Positions 33,141-40,429 of a DNA stretch of 64,000 nucleotides are shown here, piece by piece. This DNA comes from Sphingobium jiangsuense (GTDB lineage: Bacteria > Pseudomonadota > Alphaproteobacteria > Sphingomonadales > Sphingomonadaceae): positions 248,001 to 312,000 of the forward strand of contig NZ_JACIDT010000002.1 in NCBI RefSeq assembly GCF_014196495.1, read 5' to 3'. The notes below the pieces were generated by a model. That model was not told the DNA's origin. It did no database searches and was given only the letters and a program-made list of their open reading frames with translations. Position numbers and translations under genes: made by a program. The first letter of the stretch is position 1; every line of letters starts with the position of its first letter.

Positions 33141-33518
33141 TTAGGTGAAGGTCACACGGATGACAGCACCGCCGATTGCTGCGTCCTGCACAACGGCATC
33201 CTCGTCAGAAATGATCCAGCCGCCGAACCTGGACGGCGCCGCCCAATAATACATAGGATGCCCACCCATATTGGTCAGCACGCCCTTGGCAGCCATTACT
33301 GCATCATCGACCGATGCGCCGAACGCCACAAGCTTTGCCGCGAGGGCGAGAATCATCACGTCATTTTCGCTGAATGAACGCCAGCCATTGGCCGGACGCT
33401 CATCGAACAGGTCTAGCTGGTTGCGCGTCATCCAGTTGCGGAGGGCGGCTCTCGATATCCCGATGATCTCTGCCGCCTGACTGAAACGATACTGGCGGGC
33501 AGACATGGCGCCAGCCAT
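33141..33518 (-). CDS. MerR-like HTH phage protein, 125 aa
   Basis: The N-terminal FSQAAEIIGISRAALRNWMTR is a MerR-type helix-turn-helix, followed by RSFSENDVMILALAAKLV. The C-terminal half is beta-rich (YYWAAPSRFGGWIISDEDAV). The start shares one base with the upstream stop (TGATG). It may regulate late genes from its position just before the packaging block; that role is inferred. Confidence 0.68.
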   Translation of the reverse strand: MAGAMSARQYRFSQAAEIIGISRAALRNWMTRNQLDLFDERPANGWRSFSENDVMILALAAKLVAFGASVDDAVMAAKGVLTNMGGHPMYYWAAPSRFGGWIISDEDAVVQDAAIGGAVIRVTFT

Positions 33519-33679
33519 CACACCACCTCAATCACGATAGCATGATCCGCCAGCCATCGCCCCGCGCGCCTCTGGTCGCAGGGCAGCCGCACGGCAGCGG
33601 CAGCCATCAGGACGTACAGGGCAGGGCGGAAGAACCATCGCCTGCGAACATGAAGGGTGATGGCGTCGATCTGGGCCAT
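33518..33679 (-). CDS. small phage protein, 53 aa
   Basis: Begins MAQIDAITLHVRRRWFFRPA with GGAGGTGACC upstream. A short hydrophobic stretch follows the basic RRRWFF, so it may be a membrane-associated protein (VRRRWFFRPALYVLMAAAA). It overlaps the MerR-like gene by one base. Confidence 0.6.
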   Translation of the reverse strand: MAQIDAITLHVRRRWFFRPALYVLMAAAAVRLPCDQRRAGRWLADHAIVIEVV

Positions 33680-33699
33680 GGTCACCTCCAACGCAAAAG

Positions 33700-33723
33700 C
33701 CCCGCCAACCGAAGTAGGCGGGG
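33700..33723 (-). terminator. hairpin with T tail before the 53-aa gene
   Basis: GCCCCGCC and GGCGGGGC pair around an 8-nt loop, followed on the minus strand by TTTTGCG. It ends about 20 nt upstream of the next gene start. Confidence 0.6.
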
Positions 33724-33807
33724 CCACAAGCCCGATAGCTGGGACGGCGCATGCACCGGGAGAAACCAGCCAGAGCGGGAAACCACGGAAATCAGCCGGA
33801 AATGGCA

Positions 33808-33842
33808 ATAAAAAATCCGCCACGAACTGCTTCGGGCGGATT
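33808..33842 (-). terminator. Rho-independent terminator of the early leftward genes
   Basis: AATCCGCC (33814-33821) and GGCGGATT (33835-33842) form a stem followed on the minus strand by TTTTATT. It lies 59 nt after the 74-residue gene and probably separates early from late leftward transcription. Together with the hairpin at 33700 it makes a double block ahead of the packaging genes, a place where antitermination could act. Confidence 0.65.
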
Positions 33843-33900
33843 AATCCAAGGCCGTTTTTGGCATTTTTCGTGGCCGCTTGCAAGCAGTTTTTGCTCAGCG

Positions 33901-34125
33901 CTATGCTTGGACCTCTCTAAATTGGACGCCCGCCTTGGTGATGTAATATCCCTTAGACTGGATCTGAGCGATTGCCTCTTCGGGGTTCACACCAATAATT
34001 CCTGCTCTAAGCACAGTTTCCTTGAAATGCGACCACGGCTTGGCTTGCTGCGGGAGGTTTGCTCCCTCGCGATCTTGTGTAAATCCGTAGACACCCGCAC
34101 CGGATTGAAAGACATGTACCTTCAT
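33901..34125 (-). CDS. small AT-richer phage protein, 74 aa
   Basis: Begins MKVHVFQSGAGVYGFTQDRE; GGAG lies 6 nt before this ATG. A longer start at 34179 (adjacent to the upstream stop) would add 18 residues but has only a weak ribosome site. The middle (GANLPQQAKPWSHFKE) and end (AIAQIQSKGYYITKAGVQF) suggest a compact alpha/beta protein. Base composition is lower in GC than its neighbours, suggesting recent acquisition. Confidence 0.65.
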   Translation of the reverse strand: MKVHVFQSGAGVYGFTQDREGANLPQQAKPWSHFKETVLRAGIIGVNPEEAIAQIQSKGYYITKAGVQFREVQA

Positions 34126-34179
34126 AGTTTCTCCATAAGTTGAGAAATCATGGTAATCGATTCGTGAAATTATCGCCAT

Positions 34180-35241
34180 CTATTCCACCAGCCTTGCCCG
34201 GATGATCTCCGCTATTTCCGACCATTCTCGCAGAAGCCCGCGCTCGTCGAGAAAGGCGGGATCGAGTGTCTGCACAGGCCCGGACAAATCGGGACGGCTG
34301 GCAAGGTCAATCCCGATGATGGCCGGTTGTCCGGTCGTGGGCGGCGCGGTTGGGTCAACCTGCCCCCAATAGGCTTTGCTGGGGCCGTCCAGCCACACAG
34401 GATCAACCGTCCGCCCATGGTTCATCGCGTCGGCCGTCGCATGATCGACCATCGAAAACGCATGCGCCACACAGCGAGGCCAGCGGTCCAGCGCCTCAAG
34501 CAACAGGCGCTTGGCGCGGCGATTGTGGACCCGGTAGATTCGCGCCGCGATCGTGTACCCGATGGCGTCGCCGACGATCATGTCGAGTACCAGTTGCTTG
34601 GGCACCGGGATCATGTCGCGCCAATAGCCATAGGCCAGGTGCATGCGGACCCGATAAACGCTTTCGGCGGCATCCCCGGATCGACGCGACTGGTCGACGC
34701 GCGCTTCAAGGCTCGCCACCTTCACGGCCACATCAGCCTCAAGGCTCCGATAGACGTTGGCGATCTGCGCGGCCCATTCCAGTTGGTCGTTCGTGATCGT
34801 GCCGTTGCGGTTGAGCTGGGCGAGGGCGCCGCTATGCGTGCGGCTGGCGCGCTCATGAGTCTCCGGCGTGCCGTAGACCTTGTGATCCCACGCCTCGCGA
34901 AGCTGCACCGCCTCCTCGATGCCGGGTTCCAGCCGCACCGGCCGCTCGACCGTCTTGGGGCGTCGCCGCCCGCTTTTCCGGCCCTCGGTGACGCGCTCGA
35001 CCGGGCGCGGCTTGCCCATCACGAGATGGTCGAACCGTTGCTGCTCCCGCTTGCGCGCGGCAGCGAGGCGCGCCATGCGCAGGTTGAACTGCGGCACGGC
35101 ATCGGGGTTTGCGGCATGGCGCCGCGCCATCTCGTCGCGGGCTGCAGCGATCATCTTCGCCCGCGCCTCGGCCATCGTCGTTCCTTCGAAGACCTCGCCG
35201 TCGCGGTTGACCACCTCGAATCTCCTTCCCTTGTCCGTCAC
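34180..35241 (-). CDS. phage early protein, 353 aa, unknown
   Basis: A GTG start overlaps the upstream stop by 4 nt (GTGA), with GGGAG upstream. The N-terminal ~130 residues are very basic and helical (MARLAAARKREQQRFDHLV), the middle (about 210-260) resembles a DNA-binding helical region (YTIAARIYRVHNRRAKRLLLEALDR is cut here by eye), and the C-terminus is acidic. A DNA-binding or transcription role is possible. No family is recognised. Confidence 0.7.
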   Translation of the reverse strand: MTDKGRRFEVVNRDGEVFEGTTMAEARAKMIAAARDEMARRHAANPDAVPQFNLRMARLAAARKREQQRFDHLVMGKPRPVERVTEGRKSGRRRPKTVERPVRLEPGIEEAVQLREAWDHKVYGTPETHERASRTHSGALAQLNRNGTITNDQLEWAAQIANVYRSLEADVAVKVASLEARVDQSRRSGDAAESVYRVRMHLAYGYWRDMIPVPKQLVLDMIVGDAIGYTIAARIYRVHNRRAKRLLLEALDRWPRCVAHAFSMVDHATADAMNHGRTVDPVWLDGPSKAYWGQVDPTAPPTTGQPAIIGIDLASRPDLSGPVQTLDPAFLDERGLLREWSEIAEIIRARLVE

Positions 35242-35408
35242 CGCAGCAGGCTCCCCAGATCGGTAATCACGTCGTCAATTCGCTCGCAGGCCTCCCGACG
35301 CATCTCGGCCTGCAAGGTGGGCATAGCGCCGTTCATGCCCTTGATGAGCAGCTTCACCGCCATCAGCGACGCGGCGATATCGGCCGGGGTCGGGCGCTGG
35401 GATTTCAT
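35238..35408 (-). CDS. small phage early protein, 56 aa
   Basis: This short frame begins MKSQRPTPADIAASLMAVKL and reads as a helical protein. The ATG overlaps the upstream gene stop by 4 nt (ATGA) and the stop overlaps the next gene's GTG by 4 nt. Those tight overlaps on both sides, with GGAGGT upstream, argue that it is real. Confidence 0.7.
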   Translation of the reverse strand: MKSQRPTPADIAASLMAVKLLIKGMNGAMPTLQAEMRREACERIDDVITDLGSLLR

Positions 35409-35683
35409 GGGCGGACCTCCTTCCGGGCAACTGCCTTTGCCGACAGCGCAGCACTCATCACCGCCTCTAGCGCGTCCGCCAGCGTGGACGGCTGGGGCAG
35501 GTCACAATGGAACCCGGAATTGAACCGCTCATCGAACGGGATCAGCGCCAGATCGGCGCTGTCCCGCGTCGGGGCGCATGAGGCATCGCAGGACCGCTCG
35601 CACTCGCCCAGCGTGTACCACCAGCCGGGCAGAGCGGTCTTGAACCGGGCGATCATGTCCTCGATGTCCCGGTGAGCGATCAT
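35405..35683 (-). CDS. small phage early protein, 92 aa
   Basis: Begins MIAHRDIEDMIARFKTALPG. It contains WWYTLGECERSCDASCAPTRDSADL with three Cys, and a helical C-terminus. It overlaps both neighbours by 4 nt. The pattern resembles small proteins of sphingomonad and rhizobial phages; function unknown. Confidence 0.7.
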   Translation of the reverse strand: MIAHRDIEDMIARFKTALPGWWYTLGECERSCDASCAPTRDSADLALIPFDERFNSGFHCDLPQPSTLADALEAVMSAALSAKAVARKEVRP

Positions 35684-35925
35684 GCGTAAAACCCGCCAAT
35701 CCCGTCCCAGCGGAGCGCGAGCCACCCTCCAGCATTTTCGCCATGGGCGCGCTCGAACTGATCGAAAGTTTTCCGCATCAGCGCGTAGCCGCCTGCCGCG
35801 TTGAGACTGTGCCCGATTTCGGTTGCCCGTCGCCCGATGTCATGCCGCTCTGCATCGGGAAGGTTGTGGCGCAGCGGATCACGTTGCCGCCACAAATCGC
35901 CGAGCGTTTGCAAGACTTCGGTCAT
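35680..35925 (-). CDS. small phage early protein, 81 aa
   Basis: Begins MTEVLQTLGDLWRQRDPLRH at the ATG at 35925, which overlaps the stop of the upstream frame (ATGA) and is well spaced from AAGGGG. The ATG at 35931 sits too close to the ribosome site. Helical; no domain recognised. Confidence 0.68.
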   Translation of the reverse strand: MTEVLQTLGDLWRQRDPLRHNLPDAERHDIGRRATEIGHSLNAAGGYALMRKTFDQFERAHGENAGGWLALRWDGIGGFYA

Positions 35926-36053
35926 TGCCATTCCCCTTCAATCGTCAGCTTCAGCAGATCGCGTGCAGGGTGTCGCCGGCCGCCGTAAAGGCGGTGGCGG
36001 GGACAGAAAAGAGCATCGAGCGCCAGCGCGAGGGTGCCGACAGTCTCCGCATC
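35922..36053 (-). pseudogene. frameshifted 43-residue microgene
   Basis: A coding-like frame (LALALDALFCPRHRLYGG..., ending LTIEGEWQ) stops at 35922 with an ATGA overlap onto the next gene, as expected for a real operon member. It has no start codon in frame. An ATG at 36053 with AGGG upstream is one base out of frame. Adding one G after that ATG would restore an intact 43-residue protein. A 1-nt deletion or sequencing error is the simplest explanation. Confidence 0.5.
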
Positions 36054-36056
36054 GCC

Positions 36057-36338
36057 CTAGTTTTTCATTGCAATGTGGCTGATCCAAAACAACAAATCCT
36101 CGGCCGTCTCGATCCTCTCAATATCAACCTCATAGCGCGAACGTAGAGGTTCATCGTGATCCCGGCAGAGGCACAGAACAAGGCGCTCTGCGTCGAGCAG
36201 CCAAGGTCCCCAGCGATGCAGGTGGGCGAACTTCTGAGGAATATAGGGGCGAAACTGGAATGGTGTCGGTTCTATCGCAACTTTCGCAACTATCGCAGAC
36301 CCCTTGCGATCGGTGTCATTTTCCCTGTCCATATTCAT
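36057..36338 (-). CDS. small phage early protein, 93 aa
   Basis: Begins MNMDRENDTDRKGSAIVAKV and contains PQKFAHLHRWGPWLLDAERLVLCL near the middle. AGGG lies 8 nt before the ATG. Part of its 5' region is formed by one of the 9-bp repeat triplets (36272-36298), which it translates as AIVAKVAI. First gene after the non-coding repeat block; function unknown. Confidence 0.68.
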   Translation of the reverse strand: MNMDRENDTDRKGSAIVAKVAIEPTPFQFRPYIPQKFAHLHRWGPWLLDAERLVLCLCRDHDEPLRSRYEVDIERIETAEDLLFWISHIAMKN

Positions 36339-36675
36339 AATATATTCCCTATTTATATATATAAAACAATAGGATACCGTTTCCCATATCCATAAGGATA
36401 TGCGATTTTTAAGGCTAAAAATGAAAACTATCGCAGCACTATAGCAGCGAGGTTGCGATAGTTATGGACCGGAATGTGGATGATCGTTCGATCGCCTCCT
36501 CGACGCTGGTGAAAGAATATCAGTCTCACCCCCTGCGATAGCTGCGAAAGTTGCGATAGTTGGCACTTTGCGAAGTCGGCTGGCAAAAAAGTGGCCTATT
36601 TCTGCGGCTTTCAACCGGCCGCGGACTGCCGAAACTATAGCAGGGCGATTTGCGATAGATTGCGAGACTGCGATT
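36339..36675. other. candidate phage replication origin: iterons beside an AT-rich tract
   Basis: This 337-bp non-coding block holds an AT-rich tract (36325-36425, with TATATATA) and the dyad CATATCC-ATAA-GGATATG. Triple 9-bp repeats of the type (C/T)TGCGA(T/A)AG lie at 36533-36559 and, degenerate, 36650-36676; a third triple in inverse orientation lies at 36272-36298 inside the adjacent gene. A perfect 10-bp inverted pair AACTATCGCA / TGCGATAGTT lies at 36426-36435 and 36454-36463. Iterons, a likely unwinding tract and the neighbouring primase and DUF3987 genes together suggest an origin. The tract may also hold the promoter for the leftward small genes. Confidence 0.6.
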
Positions 36676-38196
36676 TTAGGCATGGCGAACCTGCACTCTC
36701 CATGCTTCACGGACCTTTTTCCCTGACACCATCCCGCCATTCGGCAGCCTATCTGACAGGTGATCGTGCCGCACCAACGCTGCGATGATGTCGCGAACCT
36801 GATCCGCACTTCTTTTGCGCATCGGTGCGGGACCGAGCCGCTGAATGGCTCCGATGGATATCAGGTTCTCAGTCCAGCTCTTGCGAAGCCAATCGGAAAC
36901 GATCTGGGCGTCGACCAGTATCGGGTTGGGCGATGCCACGCCGATCAGTCGCACGGCCTCAGACAGGTAATAACGCGCGACGGATATGCCGCAGGCCATG
37001 AAATCGTCTTCGATCGCTTCCGTTCGTAGGCCGAACTGGAACACTGCCAGCACTGCCGCGATGCGCGCTGCCTGTTCAGGCAGCTTGGTCGCGAACCCTC
37101 GCACGTCCTCAAGGTCCTTGCCGTCGGCGATGCGCTCCTCCATCTCGTTCGCGAACGACCACCAGAGCTGCTGAGCATTGTGCGACAAGGGCAGCCGCTT
37201 CGGCCTTAGCGCCCTCGTGTCCTGATCTATTGGCAACGGCGCGCGAATGACATTGGCGAGGCGCTGATTGAATGCCGCGATATCTTCAGCGATTGTTGGA
37301 TCAACCGGGGCGGTCGGATCGACAAAGCGCGTCCCTGCGAGGCTTATGGGCTGCGTCACCAGCAGGCGGCTCAGGAACCCTTGCCCCTTAAATTCGATAT
37401 CGCCAAGGAGGCGGCCTGCAAGGACAGGCTGGATCATCATGTGAAAGGTCAGGCGGCGACCGTAGAGGGATGTCACGCCTTCGCTGCCGGTGAGGCGTTG
37501 AACTGGCTTTCCATCCCAAAGGTCGCTCAGGGTTGACACCGTGAACAGGCGATTGTCTTCGGATAGGCCATAACCGCCCAGCCATGAGCCGCCCTCGTCC
37601 GACATCAGACCGAGCGAGGGCCGCGCCGTTTCGAATTGCTTAATGAGGCCCTGCGTCGTGCCGACTCGCACGGTCATCACTGGCGTCATGGGATCGGACG
37701 GGCGCGGCCCAAGATCAAGCAGGGCTTGCTCTACAGCGTCACGACCCTTTTTCTTGGAATGCGTTAGAGCCTCCGCTTTCGCGGTATCCCATGCCAACTT
37801 TTTCGCGAACAATTCCACTTCGCGCCCGGCATGCTCTTCCTGCAACTCGCGCTGGAACCGCGCAATCTCATCGGTCGCAATTTCGTCAGCCGTCGATTTG
37901 CGGTCGCCACTATTGGCGACCGTCACGAGGAACAGGCTGATCGGGCGATCCTGCCCCGTCGGCAAGATCACATTTGCATGAGGCTGGACCGCTAGCGAGC
38001 AGGCGCTGAGCACCGAATTGGCCGCCAGCGCGACGGGAACTTGCACTTTCCTTGATATGGCGGTGACGGCACCGCCTATCACCCGGCCAAGAGAGCTGAC
38101 CGGGAAATCCTGCGGTGGAATGACTTCGCCAGTAAGCGGGAGGGGTTCGGGCCGAGCATATTCCGAATCCCTGATCTTGTCCTCGATGTCGATCAT
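36676..38196 (-). CDS. DUF3987-family phage replication protein
   Basis: This 506-residue protein has the DUF3987 pattern: LGRVIGGAVTAISRKVQVPVALAANSVLSA, a degenerate P-loop region SGDRKSTADE, and LGLMSDEGGSWLGGYGLSEDN. The C-terminus may be a winged helix (about 430-500). Such proteins often follow a Toprim primase in phages and are thought to be helicase- or ATPase-like partners. It overlaps the primase stop by one base (TGATG). The origin-like repeats begin right after it. Confidence 0.8.
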   Translation of the reverse strand: MIDIEDKIRDSEYARPEPLPLTGEVIPPQDFPVSSLGRVIGGAVTAISRKVQVPVALAANSVLSACSLAVQPHANVILPTGQDRPISLFLVTVANSGDRKSTADEIATDEIARFQRELQEEHAGREVELFAKKLAWDTAKAEALTHSKKKGRDAVEQALLDLGPRPSDPMTPVMTVRVGTTQGLIKQFETARPSLGLMSDEGGSWLGGYGLSEDNRLFTVSTLSDLWDGKPVQRLTGSEGVTSLYGRRLTFHMMIQPVLAGRLLGDIEFKGQGFLSRLLVTQPISLAGTRFVDPTAPVDPTIAEDIAAFNQRLANVIRAPLPIDQDTRALRPKRLPLSHNAQQLWWSFANEMEERIADGKDLEDVRGFATKLPEQAARIAAVLAVFQFGLRTEAIEDDFMACGISVARYYLSEAVRLIGVASPNPILVDAQIVSDWLRKSWTENLISIGAIQRLGPAPMRKRSADQVRDIIAALVRHDHLSDRLPNGGMVSGKKVREAWRVQVRHA

Positions 38197-40151
38197 CAGC
38201 CCCGCACCCCGCGAAGCTGATCGTTCCAGTCCTTGAACCCGTCATCGGGGAAGATGGAATTCACGGATAGACCCAGCTTGAGATAAGCGGCTGTCGCGTC
38301 ATCGACGGCCTTGCGACCAGCAGCCCCATTGTCCCCGGCTAACGTGATGCTCTCGATGTGCGATGGAAGCCCGACCTGTGAGAGCATGGCCGTACCGCAA
38401 GATACCCATACCGTCTTGTCCGGGGCCTGCTGCCGCAGGGTCAGGCCATCCTCCGGTCCCTCGCACAGCAGAATATGATCGACATCGGGGCCGATCCTGA
38501 ATGTCGACCCAACGACCACGCCGAAGGTCAGTTTCGCCTTCGCCTTCGATCCATCAGCGCGGACCCGCTCATATTTGCGGCGGCCGCCTTCCGCGAGGAA
38601 GATGCATTGGACGCCCACCAACCGCCCGGTGGCGTCCTGGAGGGCGCAGGCCATGGCCGGGGAATCCCGGCCGACTTCGCCCGTCTCCTCATTGCGCCAG
38701 CGTGGGGTCATCACGAAGCGAACGGTCGAGGGCAGGGGCATGGTGATCCCGCGCGATCGGGCATAGACCTCGGCGGGCGTCCCGGCCGCAGGCACCGACC
38801 TTGCCCAGATCGACCGGGCCAGCTCGACGCGTGCCGCCAGATCGGCCGCGCTCTGCTCCCGGCGCCGGGTCCGCTCTTCGTCCGATATCACCGGCAAGCT
38901 ATCGCCCAGCAGCCATTCCACCGCTTCGGTGAAGCGCATGCTCTCCTTGTCCATCAGGAACCGGATGGCATCGCCGCCAGCACCGCAGCCGTGACAATTT
39001 CCCGTGAGTATGTTGTCCTCGATTGCGAAGGCGTGGGTGCCGATCACGTTGGCACAGAACACCTCTTCGATATCGTCAGTTGGCTCGACGGAAACGACCT
39101 GCCAGCGCAAGCGCGCGAACCTTTTTGTCGAGCTAGCGAGACGCGCGAGCGCGGTTGGACGCAATAACAATTTGGAACATACAGCGCCGGCCGGGAAGTT
39201 AATGCGGCAGATCGCTGATGGCTTTTCGCCATAGCCGAGCCGCATATGCTGGCGAACGCCGTAGGTGCCGATCCCAAGCTTATGACATATCGTCCGAACG
39301 CCTTCCAACGTCTCAGCTTCCTTGCAGTCTAGCGTTACCGAACCGTCTTTGGCTATATGCCCGTCAGTGGCGAGATACCCTGCAATGAAGCCAGCCAGAT
39401 AAGCAGGGCTTGCCGTTGCAACCGGCAGGCTTTTCATGAGCGGGCAGAGGCCGCGCACTTTGATATAAGGTTGCCCCTCAGCGCGTGTGCCGGTCCATGT
39501 CGGGTGGTTTGGAAACCAACGCAGCAAATCGTCTATCTTCTCGCCGTGGAGATCAACGACAGCGCAGTCGGGCGTTAATGTTCCGTCTCCGAAAACGATG
39601 CCATGCCGCACACCTTCCGGGTCGACCTCGATTGACCGCCTTGCAGGAAATACGGCCTGAAGTCGGGCGCCGGGCAACAATTGGTCCGTCCGAACCTTCG
39701 ACGCGCGGTCCCTGATCAGCCATTCATGGCCATCGGTCGCGCGAATGGTTTTAGAAACACCGTTGCGCGTAAGTTCGATCCGCCAGAGTCGCTGGCGACC
39801 GAACGAGCGGATCGGCGCGTAAACCCATTTGCCGCCGGTTGTCAGCAGGCGATGCCAACCCCCCGCTAGATCCCTTATTGGAAACGTGCCGTCATAGGTG
39901 ATGACGCCAGTCTCGCCAGCAAAGCAATGGTATGTGCCCTTGGCGTCGTTCACCTCGAAGCTGGGCGTCCGCTCCGAATGGAACGGGCACAGGCCCACCA
40001 TTTCGCGCGGTCCCCGCTTTCGCAGGACCGTATGTCGCCCTGCGACCTCGGACAGGTTGTGCCGCAGACGCGCCTCTTCGGCAGCCGCGATAGCTGCTTC
40101 ATACCGGGGCGAGGTGCGATTTCGGAATCGCTCGCGGGCCACTCCCCTCAC
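38196..40151 (-). CDS. DnaG-type phage primase interrupted by an intein
   Basis: This 651-residue precursor starts at GTG 40151, overlapping the upstream stop (GTGA). It has a CHC2 zinc finger (CPFHSERTPSFEV, Cys55 and His58), then a 310-residue intein (76-385), then CHGCGAGGDAIRF, which supplies zinc ligands Cys386 and Cys389. A primase region and a Toprim domain (HILLCEGPEDGLTL; TLAGDNGAAGRKA) follow. After splicing the primase would be 341 residues, and it should prime phage replication with the DUF3987 partner. The unspliced protein has its zinc site split. Confidence 0.92.
   Translation of the reverse strand: MRGVARERFRNRTSPRYEAAIAAAEEARLRHNLSEVAGRHTVLRKRGPREMVGLCPFHSERTPSFEVNDAKGTYHCFAGETGVITYDGTFPIRDLAGGWHRLLTTGGKWVYAPIRSFGRQRLWRIELTRNGVSKTIRATDGHEWLIRDRASKVRTDQLLPGARLQAVFPARRSIEVDPEGVRHGIVFGDGTLTPDCAVVDLHGEKIDDLLRWFPNHPTWTGTRAEGQPYIKVRGLCPLMKSLPVATASPAYLAGFIAGYLATDGHIAKDGSVTLDCKEAETLEGVRTICHKLGIGTYGVRQHMRLGYGEKPSAICRINFPAGAVCSKLLLRPTALARLASSTKRFARLRWQVVSVEPTDDIEEVFCANVIGTHAFAIEDNILTGNCHGCGAGGDAIRFLMDKESMRFTEAVEWLLGDSLPVISDEERTRRREQSAADLAARVELARSIWARSVPAAGTPAEVYARSRGITMPLPSTVRFVMTPRWRNEETGEVGRDSPAMACALQDATGRLVGVQCIFLAEGGRRKYERVRADGSKAKAKLTFGVVVGSTFRIGPDVDHILLCEGPEDGLTLRQQAPDKTVWVSCGTAMLSQVGLPSHIESITLAGDNGAAGRKAVDDATAAYLKLGLSVNSIFPDDGFKDWNDQLRGVRG
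38997..39926 (-). mobile_element. intein with LAGLIDADG homing endonuclease
   Basis: This is a 310-residue intein. Cys1 begins CFAGETGVITYDGT, block B is RATDGHEWLI with its conserved His, the endonuclease motif LAGFIAGYLATDGHI starts at about intein residue 177, and the C-terminal block is THAFAIEDNILTGN, with Asn as last residue and Cys as +1. The penultimate residue is Gly rather than the usual His. The base composition looks less GC-rich than the flanking primase. The insertion lies between His75 and zinc ligand Cys386. Confidence 0.9.
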
Positions 40152-40357
40152 TCCGCTTCGGCGGGTGGGATAAAGTCCTGATAACTGAGAGCCACCCCTC
40201 GGTCCTTGGCGGCGTCAATTATCGCTGCCCAATAGCGAACCGGAATTGATCTGCTGCGGTTTCGCCATTGCCGGACCGTTACATCAGGGACGCCGATGTC
40301 GCGGGCCATCGCCGCCGCACTGGGCCAGACGGAAAAAATATCATCAATACAAGACAT
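40148..40357 (-). CDS. Cro-like small HTH protein
   Basis: This 69-residue protein carries a helix-turn-helix (SAAAMARDIGVPDVTVRQWRNRSRS). It is the first gene of the leftward transcript, divergent from the repressor, which is the place of Cro. It may bind the same operators and shut off the repressor. It overlaps the primase GTG by 4 nt. Confidence 0.75.
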   Translation of the reverse strand: MSCIDDIFSVWPSAAAMARDIGVPDVTVRQWRNRSRSIPVRYWAAIIDAAKDRGVALSYQDFIPPAEAE

Positions 40358-40363
40358 CCGAAA

Positions 40364-40406
40364 ACAATACGCAATGGATCGTTAAACATCAATCCCTAAT
40401 GTATTG
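40364..40406 (-). promoter_or_regulatory. leftward early promoter with repressor operator
   Basis: On the minus strand TTGATG (40387-40392) and TATTGT (40364-40369) are 17 bp apart, just before the Cro-like gene. The operator copy CAATCC-CTAA-TGTATTG (40390-40406) overlaps the -35. Two extra CAATAC half sites lie at 40345-40350 and 40365-40370. Repressor binding here would silence replication and late genes. Confidence 0.65.
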
Positions 40407-40429
40407 TCCGATCCATTATGTGAGGGGTT

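Noticed and set aside
36462..36809. 115-codon minus-strand frame across the iteron block
   Set aside because: It overlaps the end of the DUF3987 gene and is composed mainly of translated repeats, so the block is treated as non-coding.
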